A stretch of DNA of 5,606 bases from positions 1 through 5,606 of the forward strand of contig JADFOM010000180.1 in the NCBI GenBank assembly GCA_022562835.1, written 5' to 3'. Made by a program: the position numbers and the translations under genes. Every line of letters begins with the position of its first letter. Positions within the stretch are counted from its first letter, which is position 1. The DNA comes from Acidobacteriota bacterium (lineage in GTDB: Bacteria; Actinomycetota; Acidimicrobiia; Acidimicrobiales; SHLQ01). This document shows positions 1 through 5,596 of the stretch, in pieces. The notes under the pieces were generated by a model, which saw only the letters and a program-made list of their open reading frames with translations, made no database searches and was not told the origin of the DNA.

Positions 1-2
1 CG

Positions 3-56
3 CAGCCGCCGACGACACAGGGACCCAAGGACAACGGCGGCGGACAAGGCAGCTGA
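3..56 (+). CDS. Possible C-terminal tail of an upstream gene (partial)
   Basis: Reading from base 3, the frame gives a 17-residue tail, QPPTTQGPKDNGGGQGS, ending in TGA at 54-56. Its Pro/Thr/Gly-rich, hydrophilic make-up is like the disordered C-terminal tails of exported or membrane actinobacterial proteins, but it is too short to assign. A second frame, read from base 1, is also open and ends in TAG at 73-75; its Arg-rich peptide looks less natural. Either could be the true end of the preceding gene, and neither may be. The TGA overlaps a GAGGT that is the only Shine-Dalgarno-like sequence before the next gene. Confidence 0.25.
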   Translation, partial: QPPTTQGPKDNGGGQGS

Positions 57-75
57 GGTCCCTTTGGCGCGCTAG

Positions 76-1488
76 GTGCGCGACAATGCGGAAGTGAGCA
101 CAGATGACGCCTCAGAGATCCATTTCGGCGATCGCATGTCCGACTCAGAAAATCTCATGTGGATCATCGAGCACGATCCACAGCTTCGCTCGACCATCAC
201 GATGCTCACCCTGCTCGACGGCACTCCCGACCGTCATCGTGTCCAGCACCGCATCGAACGAGCCACTCGCCGCATACCCCGTCTCCGTCAGCGCGTCGTC
301 GCCAACGCACATTCGATCGCTCCACCTCGCTGGGAGGTCGATCCATCTTTCACCCTCAGCTATCACCTCCGGTATATGGGCCTTGGCGGTGAAGGAACGC
401 TCTCCGAACTCATTGAGATCGCAGAGCCGATCGCGATGCAGAGCTTCGACCGCGCCCGTCCGCTGTGGGAGTTCACCATGGTCGAGGGGCTCGCAGGAGG
501 CCGGTCTGCGCTGATCATCAAGGTTCACCACAGCATCACCGACGGGGTCGGCGGTGTGCAGCTCATGCTCGAGACCTTCAGCCTCGAGGCGGACGCCGAT
601 GATGGAGAGATGCCCGCTGCACCGCAGGCCCGATCGGTGGGCCAACCAGAGCGTGCAGCCGATGCGCTGCGGTATGAGGCCGAACGTCAACGTGGCTACG
701 CGAAGGACGGCTGGACGTTGTTGAGACAGTTCCGAGATGACCCGCTCGGCACCTCTCGAATGACCGCCGACGTCGCCGCATCCGCCGCTCGAACCCTGCG
801 TCCTACGCTGAGCCCACTCAGCCCCCTGTGGTCGGAGCGTTCCCTGAACAACCGGCTCGACACCTACTCGCTCAGCGTTGCGCAGATGCGCGCGGCGGGC
901 GCGACGGTGGACGCCAAGCTCAATGACATCTTTGTGACCGGTGTCTGTCGAGCCGTGTACCTCTATCACGAACGTGCCGGTGAGGGCGTTGATGTTTTGA
1001 GGATGGGGATGGCGATCAGCACCCGCACCGAATCGACCAATGGCGGGGCGGGCAACCAGTTCACGCCAGCCCGCATCGAGGTTCCGGTCGCCATCGAAGA
1101 CCCCATCGAACACATCCATGCGATCCGGGCACTCGTCCTCGAGAATCGCGAGGAACCCGCCCTCGAACTGACCAGCCAGATAGCTGGCGTGTTGACGAAG
1201 CTCCCGAAATCCATCCTCACCAACATGTTGGGCATGATGCTGCGTGGCGTCGACTTCCTAACCAGCAATGTTCCCGGCATTTCGGTTCCCGCATATCTGG
1301 TCGGCGTTCCCGTTACGGCTCAATATCCGTTTGGTCCGGTGTCGGGCGCAGCTCTCAACGTCACGCTGCTCAGCTACTGCGATCAGGCGTTCCTTGGCAT
1401 CAATGCCGATGTTGCATCGATCGATGACACCGAGGCATTCAAAGAGTGCCTCGACGAAGGCTTCGCCCCGTTGCTCTCCCTCGCCTAA
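76..1488 (+). CDS. WS/DGAT-family O-acyltransferase (wax ester synthase/diacylglycerol acyltransferase)
   Basis: Predicted to transfer an acyl group from acyl-CoA to diacylglycerol or a long-chain alcohol, making triacylglycerol or wax ester at the membrane or lipid-droplet surface. The 470-residue length fits the family. The catalytic HHxxxDG motif is intact as HHSITDG at residues 151-157. A PLW motif lies at 129-131, a KLND motif at 281-284, a GNQF segment at 326-329 and NVPG at 398-401. The N-terminus has RMSDSENLMW (20-29) in place of the more usual LSPxDxxFL, a variant I associate with actinobacterial members. The start is uncertain. GTG at 76 is the first codon after an in-frame TAG at 73-75 and has no well-spaced ribosome site (GAGGT is about 16 bases away). 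GTG at 94 or ATG at 136 (residue 21) are alternatives, but 136 would cut into the conserved start of the domain. Acyl acceptor preference cannot be read from the sequence. Confidence 0.93.
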   Translation: MRDNAEVSTDDASEIHFGDRMSDSENLMWIIEHDPQLRSTITMLTLLDGTPDRHRVQHRIERATRRIPRLRQRVVANAHSIAPPRWEVDPSFTLSYHLRYMGLGGEGTLSELIEIAEPIAMQSFDRARPLWEFTMVEGLAGGRSALIIKVHHSITDGVGGVQLMLETFSLEADADDGEMPAAPQARSVGQPERAADALRYEAERQRGYAKDGWTLLRQFRDDPLGTSRMTADVAASAARTLRPTLSPLSPLWSERSLNNRLDTYSLSVAQMRAAGATVDAKLNDIFVTGVCRAVYLYHERAGEGVDVLRMGMAISTRTESTNGGAGNQFTPARIEVPVAIEDPIEHIHAIRALVLENREEPALELTSQIAGVLTKLPKSILTNMLGMMLRGVDFLTSNVPGISVPAYLVGVPVTAQYPFGPVSGAALNVTLLSYCDQAFLGINADVASIDDTEAFKECLDEGFAPLLSLA

Positions 1489-1501
1489 CCCGGGCTGTAA
1501 G

Positions 1502-1573
1502 CCGCTTTTCTGTTTTTCTGACCCCCAGGATGCCGAAAAGGGCGCTCTAGGGGTCAGAAAAACAGAAAAGCGG
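1502..1573. repeat. Large perfect inverted repeat (24-bp arms) forming a ~33-bp hairpin, REP/MITE-like
   Basis: The left arm 1502-1525 (beginning CCGCTTTTCTG, ending TGACCCC) is the exact reverse complement of 1550-1573 (beginning GGGGTCAG, ending AAAAGCGG). Pairing continues inward with two mismatches and two G-T pairs: 1527-1529 with 1546-1548, and 1531-1534 with 1541-1544. This leaves a 6-base GAAAAG loop at 1535-1540. It begins 13 bases after the acyltransferase stop, so it could end transcription. However, neither strand has a run of T straight after the stem, and the T-rich tracts lie inside the arm, so it is not a standard intrinsic terminator. The GGGGTCAGA core resembles the palindromic repeats associated with REP/RAYT-type transposases in many bacteria. 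That resemblance is from memory and was not searched. Confidence 0.85.
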
Positions 1574-1599
1574 ACGATAGGACCGGTTGTGCTGGAGCT

Positions 1600-1638
1600 A
1601 GCAGTGGCAACGGTCAGTGACAACAGTCAGTGACAGCG
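1600..1638. repeat. Degenerate 13-bp tandem repeat, about three units
   Basis: GTCAGTGACA occurs at 1613-1622 and again at 1626-1635, exactly 13 bases apart. The preceding unit, GCAGTGGCAACG (1601-1612), is a diverged copy, and GTTCAGCGACA at 1672-1682 is a possible further outlier. It lies between the hairpin and the stop codon of the minus-strand small gene. No function is apparent; it may be a protein-binding site, a replication-slippage product or the flank of the hairpin element. Confidence 0.5.
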
Positions 1639-1693
1639 GTCCAAAAAATACCAACCATCGCAATCAGGGACGTTCAGCGACAGAACTAACCGA

Positions 1694-1936
1694 TCACGCG
1701 GCGTCGCCTTCAAGACGCTTGGCGAACTCGGCGGGAGTCGCAAGATCCTCGCGACTGATCGAACCTCGTTCGACACCATTGTCGAAGGTCACTCGATGAC
1801 GCACCCATCGAAAGCCCACCACCGTGAGCACTCGTCCTCGAGTTCCCGAGGGAATTCCAGGCAAGTCGTTTGCGGCAACGACCCACATGCGTCGCTTGAG
1901 CGGTTCTAGGGTTTCGGGCTCAGAATTCTGCGGCAT
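1694..1936 (-). CDS. Conserved-looking small protein, 80 aa, unknown function
   Basis: I do not recognise a named family. The 80-residue product has a charged start, then a compact beta-rich body from about residue 16 (MWVVAANDLPGIPSGTRGRV) through FRWVRHRVTFDNGVERGSI, ending in an acidic/helical LATPAEFAKRLEG tail. Repeated Gly-x-Arg-Val and 'V-T-F-D-N-G' turns suggest a small SH3-like barrel, as in NifZ- or KOW-type proteins; this is an inference from pattern only. The frame stays open far upstream, across the whole divergent dehydrogenase, but that extension is an antisense shadow. ATG at 1936 was chosen as the last start before the conserved-looking core; ATGs at 1966, 1978 and 1888 are alternatives. 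None has a clear Shine-Dalgarno, so a leaderless or weakly initiated message is possible. It is divergent from the SDR at 2033 with a ~96-base shared upstream region. Confidence 0.68.
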   Translation of the reverse strand: MPQNSEPETLEPLKRRMWVVAANDLPGIPSGTRGRVLTVVGFRWVRHRVTFDNGVERGSISREDLATPAEFAKRLEGDAA

Positions 1937-2018
1937 TGGATTGGAAGGATATCGTTGCCAGGGCATTCGATGCGCCATCGGACAGATGACGCGACGCCCC
2001 ACGCTCAACGACACAGAT

Positions 2019-2024
2019 AGGGAG
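2019..2024 (+). promoter_or_regulatory. Shine-Dalgarno for the SDR at 2033
   Basis: AGGGAG lies 8 bases before ATG at 2033. The good match and spacing fix this start, which also places the Rossmann TGAGGGLG motif at the usual distance from the N-terminus. Confidence 0.7.
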
Positions 2025-2032
2025 CCAACCGC

Positions 2033-2929
2033 ATGGACCTCGGATTCGACGGAGAAGTCGCCATCATCACCGGTGCCGGAGGTGGGCTCGGACGCTGCCA
2101 CGCCCTCGAACTCGCGCGCCGAGGCGCACGTCTGTTGATCAATGACCTCGGCGGATCTGCAGACGGTGAAGGCTCCTCTGCGACACCGGCACAGTCGGTC
2201 GCCCAAGAGGTCATCGACCTCGGTGGCGAGGCGATCGCCAATGGCGACAGCGTCGCCACCGTCGAGGGCGGCAAGGCCATCGTCGACGCAGCGCTTGAAG
2301 CGTTCGGTCAAGTCGACATCGTCATCAACAATGCAGGCATCCTTCGCGACAAGACCTTCCACAAAATCACACCCGCGGAGATCAACCCGGTCCTCGATGT
2401 CCACCTCCGCGGCGCGTTCTACGTCACCCAGCCCGCATACGTGCACATGCGCGAGAAGGGCTACGGTCGAATTATCAACACAGCGTCCAACGCTGGCGTA
2501 TTGGGCAACTTCGGCCAGACCAACTACGGCGCGGCCAAGATGGGACTCGTGGGGTTCACCCACGTGCTCGCCGTCGAGGGACGCAAGTACAACATCAAGG
2601 CCAATGCAATCGCTCCGGTAGCCGCAACACGGATGACCGAAGAATTGCTCGGCGCCCTCAACGAGTTTCTGGAGCCCGAACTCGTCTCGCCGGTCGTCGC
2701 CTATCTGGCACACCGAGACGTGCCGGTTTCTGGCGAGGTGTTCTCCGTCGCTGGCGGCACGGTTTCGCGCTTCTTCATCGGTCTCACGCAAGGCATCTTC
2801 GATCGTGAACTCAGCGCCGAGATCGTGCGTGACCGTTTCGACGAGATCCGCGATCAGGATGGCTATGACGACTTCGCCCCAGGCAACACAGGCGAGATTA
2901 AAAAGCTCGCCGCGATCCTCGCCGGTTAG
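2033..2929 (+). CDS. SDR-family dehydrogenase, 17beta-HSD4 / MFE-2-type (3R)-hydroxyacyl-CoA dehydrogenase-like
   Basis: Predicted NAD-dependent oxidoreductase acting on 3-hydroxyacyl-CoA esters, as in the dehydrogenase part of peroxisomal multifunctional enzyme type 2. Bacterial relatives serve fatty acid or sterol side-chain beta-oxidation. The 298 residues show TGAGGGLG at 13-20 (cofactor binding), Asp38 in INDLGG at the end of beta2 (favouring NAD over NADP), NNAG at 99-102 followed by ILRDKTF, and the catalytic Ser152, Tyr165 and Lys169 in the segment TASNAGVLGNFGQTNYGAAK. The NDLGG, ILRD, HLRGAFYVT and GNFGQxNY signatures are those of the 17beta-HSD4 group rather than generic SDRs. The extra ~50 C-terminal residues, after SGEVFSVAGGTVSRFF, also fit it. 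No hydratase or SCP2 domain is fused, so a separate hydratase would be needed. An alternative substrate (a hydroxysteroid) cannot be excluded. Confidence 0.93.
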   Translation: MDLGFDGEVAIITGAGGGLGRCHALELARRGARLLINDLGGSADGEGSSATPAQSVAQEVIDLGGEAIANGDSVATVEGGKAIVDAALEAFGQVDIVINNAGILRDKTFHKITPAEINPVLDVHLRGAFYVTQPAYVHMREKGYGRIINTASNAGVLGNFGQTNYGAAKMGLVGFTHVLAVEGRKYNIKANAIAPVAATRMTEELLGALNEFLEPELVSPVVAYLAHRDVPVSGEVFSVAGGTVSRFFIGLTQGIFDRELSAEIVRDRFDEIRDQDGYDDFAPGNTGEIKKLAAILAG

Positions 2930-3015
2930 TGCAATAGGTCGGCGCGAGCGAACGATCAGCTGATGTGGATCGATCAATCCATTAGGAAGATGGGTGCACC
3001 TGCCGATAGGGAGAC

Positions 3016-3219
3016 ATGAGCCCCGGCGACGCAACCTCCACCGCACCGAACACTCGTCCCGACACTGCAACGGTCGAAGGTCCGGTCGATGTAGTGGACG
3101 GCAAACACTTCGCGCAGACTAGACGCGCTGCGGCTGATAACGGTCTTCCCGTCTGGCCAGACGACGCCTTCACAGAGATCGCGCCGCGTTGGATACGGAG
3201 CTTCGACGCGCGCCGCTAG
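3016..3219 (+). CDS. Small hypothetical protein, 67 aa
   Basis: Unrecognised. The first ~25 residues are Pro/Thr/Asp-rich and probably disordered; the rest (GKHFAQTRRAAADNG, then LPVWPDDAFTEIAPRWIRSF) has the mixed hydrophobic/charged make-up and two tryptophans of a real folded or peptide-binding segment. An AGGGAG precedes ATG 3016 but sits only 2 bases away, closer than ideal. The TAG stop at 3217-3219 overlaps the AGGG that serves as ribosome site for the phosphatase downstream, which suggests translational coupling of the two. An antisense ORF over 2982-3173 looks less natural. Moderate confidence that it is expressed. Confidence 0.5.
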   Translation: MSPGDATSTAPNTRPDTATVEGPVDVVDGKHFAQTRRAAADNGLPVWPDDAFTEIAPRWIRSFDARR

Positions 3220-3222
3220 GGT
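3218..3222 (+). promoter_or_regulatory. Shine-Dalgarno for PAP2 gene, overlapping upstream stop codon
   Basis: AGGGT begins within the TAG stop of the 67-aa ORF and lies 8 bases before GTG 3231 and 11 before ATG 3234. The spacing slightly favours GTG 3231 as the start; the two differ by one residue. Confidence 0.45.
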
Positions 3223-3233
3223 CCTCGCCTGTG

Positions 3234-3767
3234 ATGGCTACCCCCCGGTCTGTCGTTGAGCGCCTCGACGACACGGTCGACGAATGGTTCGAGCAGTTGC
3301 GAGGCAACAACATCGCCGATCGGGTTTTCTACACCGCCTCAGAACTCGGTGACTTCAGCCTCATCTGGCACATGGCCGGACTGGCCAAAGCCCTCGGCCC
3401 GGCAGGTCCACGCAGTGCGGCGCGCCTGAGCACGGCATTAGCGCTTGAGTCTGCTCTGGTGAACGGCGCAATCAAGTCACTGTTTCGCCGAGAGCGCCCG
3501 ATCGCCGATCCGCTGGATCGGCCGCTCAAACTTCGCCAACCCCGTACCAGCAGTTTCCCATCCGGGCACGCGAGCAGCGCGACGGCGGCGGCCATCATCC
3601 TTTCTGAGGGATCACGTTATACACCGGTCTATGCGGCGTTAGCAGTGGTCGTCGCTACCAGCCGCATCCATGTCCGCATTCACCACACGTCCGACGTTTT
3701 GGCCGGAGCAGCGCTGGGCGCGGTTCTCGGCATCACCGCTCGCCGCATCGGACGAGCGATCAGCTGA
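3234..3767 (+). CDS. PAP2-superfamily membrane phosphatase
   Basis: Predicted membrane lipid phosphatase (phosphatidate, undecaprenyl-pyrophosphate or a related phospholipid). All three PAP2 motifs are present in the 177-residue product: KSLFRRERP at 81-89 (KxxxxxxRP), PSGH at 109-112, and SRIHVRIHHTSD at 143-154 (SRx5Hx3D, with His150 and Asp154). Hydrophobic segments near 61-80, 113-124, 130-144 and 155-170 fit a short multi-pass protein, with the N-terminal 40 residues soluble and charged. The length is at the small end of the family. The start is ATG 3234 or GTG 3231; a TTG at 3189 would overlap the preceding ORF and is unlikely. If the substrate is phosphatidate, the product diacylglycerol is what a WS/DGAT would use. 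Substrate specificity cannot be told from the motifs. Confidence 0.92.
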   Translation: MATPRSVVERLDDTVDEWFEQLRGNNIADRVFYTASELGDFSLIWHMAGLAKALGPAGPRSAARLSTALALESALVNGAIKSLFRRERPIADPLDRPLKLRQPRTSSFPSGHASSATAAAIILSEGSRYTPVYAALAVVVATSRIHVRIHHTSDVLAGAALGAVLGITARRIGRAIS

Positions 3768-3772
3768 GGCGA

Positions 3773-3955
3773 TCAGTTGGTCGCGGAAACGGCTTCGGTA
3801 TGTAGCTCGGGTTCGAACGGCTTCAGCAGCTCTAGGCGAACATCGAGCAGCAGGTCGGCGACCTCTGCGGTCGAGACAAGCTCGCGGCTCTGAATTTCGC
3901 GCAGCCCTCGATCGATGAGCTCCAGTGCTTCGTCTATCGACTTTGCTTCGGTCAT
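3773..3955 (-). CDS. Small acidic helical protein, 60 aa, unknown function
   Basis: I do not recognise the family. The product is rich in Glu, Leu and Ala and should be almost all alpha-helical: an amphipathic helix from SIDEALELIDRGLREIQSRE, a turn, then STAEVADLLLDVRLELLKPF, and a short polar tail. A helical hairpin of this kind suits a dimer or a small regulatory or partner protein, but that is inference. The frame extends upstream to 4054, but ATG 3955 is chosen because an AGGAGGT lies 7 bases before it. Stop TGA is 5 bases from the convergent PAP2 stop, with no terminator hairpin between them. It diverges from the SDR at 4116 across a 160-base gap. Confidence 0.82.
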   Translation of the reverse strand: MTEAKSIDEALELIDRGLREIQSRELVSTAEVADLLLDVRLELLKPFEPELHTEAVSATN

Positions 3956-3962
3956 CGTTTCG

Positions 3963-3969
3963 ACCTCCT
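3963..3969 (-). promoter_or_regulatory. Perfect Shine-Dalgarno for the 60-aa gene
   Basis: On the minus strand AGGAGGT precedes ATG 3955 by 7 bases. This is the strongest ribosome site in the window; it decides the start against the longer upstream ATG at 4054. Confidence 0.85.
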
Positions 3970-4115
3970 GTCGCTCCAACACCGACGCGGTGTGTGGCAA
4001 CAGCTTACCCATGTCCTTCGTCAAGCGTGACGCGGAGAACGGTCTCGGGATCAAAAAGGGTCACCGTACCCATCATTGGATGGCCCATCGAGACAGTAAA
4101 TGCGAAGATGAGGCC

Positions 4116-4892
4116 ATGAAGCTCAACGGCAAGGTGGTCGCTGTCACAGGCGCCGGCGGCGGCATCGGTGGCGCACTGGCGAAGCGATTCTGTGATGAAG
4201 GCGCTAAATCGGTGACTCTGATCGATCTCGACGAGCAGAGCGCTCAACAAAACGCCGACGCGCTGTCGTCGCCATGGTTCGTATGCGACGTGGCCGATGA
4301 AGCAGCGTTGGAAGAGGTCATCGACCGCATCGAGCAAGACAGCGGTCCGATCGACCTGTTCTGCTCCAACGCTGGCGTGGGCACAGCTGGTGGGGTGGAC
4401 GCATCAAACGCCGATTGGCAGCGCACATGGGAAATCAACGTGATGGCGCAGGTCTATGCAGCCCGCATAATGATTCCCCGGATGATCGCACGCGGCGGTG
4501 GCTACCTGCTCAACACTGCGTCCGCGGCGGGATTGTTGACCAACCTGGGTACCGCTCCCTACGCCGTCACCAAGCATGGATCGGTCGCTTTGTCCGAATG
4601 GCTGGCGATCACTCACGGCGATGATGGCGTCGTCGTGTCTTGCCTGTGCCCGCAAGGAGTCAACACGGCGATGCTCAACGACGGAGTCGGTGAGCTGGCG
4701 AGCGATGCAGTGCGAGCACAAGGGGTCATCGAACCGTCGGAGGTCGCCGATGCAGTGATCGACGCGCTCGACGAAGAACGCTTCTTGGTACTCCCCCACC
4801 CCGAAGTGGCCAGGTACGAACAGAATCGTGCGGCCGATCACGACCGCTGGATCTCCGCCATGCGAGGGCTCCAACGCCAATTTGGCCGATGA
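4116..4892 (+). CDS. Classical short-chain dehydrogenase/reductase (SDR)
   Basis: Predicted NAD(H)-dependent soluble oxidoreductase of 258 residues, the usual length of classical SDRs. Visible features are TGAGGGIG at 11-18, acidic LIDLD (Asp37) after beta2 favouring NAD, CDVAD at 57-61 for adenine binding, SNAG at 84-87 (Ser replacing the first Asn of NNAG), Asn108 in INVMA, and the catalytic Ser136, Tyr149 and Lys153 in NTASAAGLLTNLGTAPYAVTK. The usual PG after beta6 reads CPQGVNT. The C-terminal part carries a VIEPSEVADAVIDAL segment and a PHPEV stretch common in actinobacterial SDRs. ATG 4116 places the Rossmann motif ten residues in; a weak GAAG at 4104-4107 is 8 bases upstream. The ORF is open further upstream, but that region lacks SDR character. 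The substrate is unknown. Its stop overlaps the next start as ATGA, so the two are probably co-translated. Confidence 0.92.
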   Translation: MKLNGKVVAVTGAGGGIGGALAKRFCDEGAKSVTLIDLDEQSAQQNADALSSPWFVCDVADEAALEEVIDRIEQDSGPIDLFCSNAGVGTAGGVDASNADWQRTWEINVMAQVYAARIMIPRMIARGGGYLLNTASAAGLLTNLGTAPYAVTKHGSVALSEWLAITHGDDGVVVSCLCPQGVNTAMLNDGVGELASDAVRAQGVIEPSEVADAVIDALDEERFLVLPHPEVARYEQNRAADHDRWISAMRGLQRQFGR

Positions 4893-5596
4893 ACCTGGTC
4901 GTTGTGGAGCCGGGAGGGCTTGCACTACGGCTAGCCATGCTGCATCTCGAACTCGACGTAGGTGACCGCGTCGAGGCTGTGATAACGAGCCCTGACCTTG
5001 TGGCGATGTCCTTTCATGCTCTCGCAGCAGGGGCGGGATTCGACGTCGTCAAGACAGACCAGACCGACACGACAGTCATCGATGTCACGCTTGAACGTCT
5101 CTGGACATTGCCCGACACCGTTGGGCCAAAGATGGCGTTGCTGATCTGCGGACTCAACCCGAGCCCCGCAGCGGCCGACACGGGGGTCGGCTTCGCCGGG
5201 CCGGGGAACCGCTTCTGGCCAGCTGCAATTCAAGCCGGCATCTTGTCGATCGACCGCAATCCGCTGTCGGCGTTGACAGATAGTGGGATTGGCATGACAG
5301 ACCTCGTGAAACGCACGACGCGCGCGGCGCGCGAGCTGCGCGCGGCGGAGTATCGAGGGGGCCTCGAGCGCATCGAGGCGCTGGTGGACCAACTCCGCCC
5401 GAGAGCCATCTGTTTCGTAGGGCTGGCGGGGTGGCGTGCCGCGGTCGATTCGAAGGCAACCGTCGGCGAGCAGGACGGATTGCTCGGCGGTCGACCTGTC
5501 CGCCGCTGTCACGGTCGCCATCAAAGGCGAGTTCGATCGGCACGCGCTGCTCACCGCGGATCGCGCCCAATCGGTCTACCGGGCCACGGTGAGTAA
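4889..5596 (+). CDS. Mug/TDG-type mismatch DNA glycosylase with TusA-like N-terminal domain; C-terminus apparently disrupted
   Basis: Residues 74-204 match the mismatch-specific uracil/thymine-DNA glycosylase family: TLPDTVGPKMALLICGLNPSP has the GxNP motif, with Asn90 in the place of the water-activating Asn of Mug. It is followed by TGVGFAGPGNRFWPA (98-112), GIGMTDLVKRTTR (133-145) and ICFVGLAGWRAAV (174-186). The enzyme would remove U or T from G mismatches in base-excision repair. Residues 1-70 are extra. The order 'GGLALRLAMLHLEL', then 'DVGDRVEAVITSPDLVAM', then 'GAGFDVVKTDQ' follows the TusA/SirA fold, but the CPxP cysteine is missing. After about residue 204 the product becomes Arg/His-rich and lacks the expected C-terminal Pro-Ser-x-Ser-Gly-Leu-Asn loop that enters the DNA. 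This tail is probably not native: frameshift, rearrangement or assembly join. The start is the ATG in an ATGA overlap with the SDR stop. Confidence 0.82.
   Translation: MNLVVVEPGGLALRLAMLHLELDVGDRVEAVITSPDLVAMSFHALAAGAGFDVVKTDQTDTTVIDVTLERLWTLPDTVGPKMALLICGLNPSPAAADTGVGFAGPGNRFWPAAIQAGILSIDRNPLSALTDSGIGMTDLVKRTTRAARELRAAEYRGGLERIEALVDQLRPRAICFVGLAGWRAAVDSKATVGEQDGLLGGRPVRRCHGRHQRRVRSARAAHRGSRPIGLPGHGE

Noticed and set aside
145..1119. 324-codon minus-strand frame inside the acyltransferase
   Set aside because: Antisense shadow of a gene with intact catalytic motifs; composition is low-complexity Arg/Gly/Asp with no recognisable domain.
2930..3015. ATCAGCTGAT palindrome (2955-2964) and GGATCGATCAATCC as a terminator after the first SDR
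   Set aside because: Short symmetric words in a Sau3A-like GATC-rich stretch; no stable long stem and no T-run.
1937..3070. Long minus-strand open frame (the upstream part of a 458-codon frame) antisense to the 17beta-HSD4-type SDR
   Set aside because: Its sequence is Asp/Arg/Val-rich with no motifs and exactly mirrors a well-supported SDR; high-GC codon bias opens this antisense frame. Only the last 80 codons, outside the SDR, look real.
3756..3776. Direct repeat GCGATCAG around the PAP2 stop codon
   Set aside because: Only eight bases, spanning the coding end and a 5-base gap; expected by chance in this composition.
3915..4115. N-terminal extension of the second SDR
   Set aside because: These 67 codons overlap the antisense small gene and its perfect Shine-Dalgarno, and lack SDR character. 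Classical SDRs begin close to the TGAGGGIG motif, as MKLNGK does.
3956..4115. Promoter for the second SDR (TTGGAT at 4076 with TAAATG at 4097)
   Set aside because: Spacing of 15 bases and a poor -10 match; not distinguishable from chance.
4404..5570. Minus-strand open frames across the second SDR and the glycosylase
   Set aside because: Arg/Pro/Ser-rich translations without motifs, overlapping well-supported plus-strand domains; no ribosome sites.
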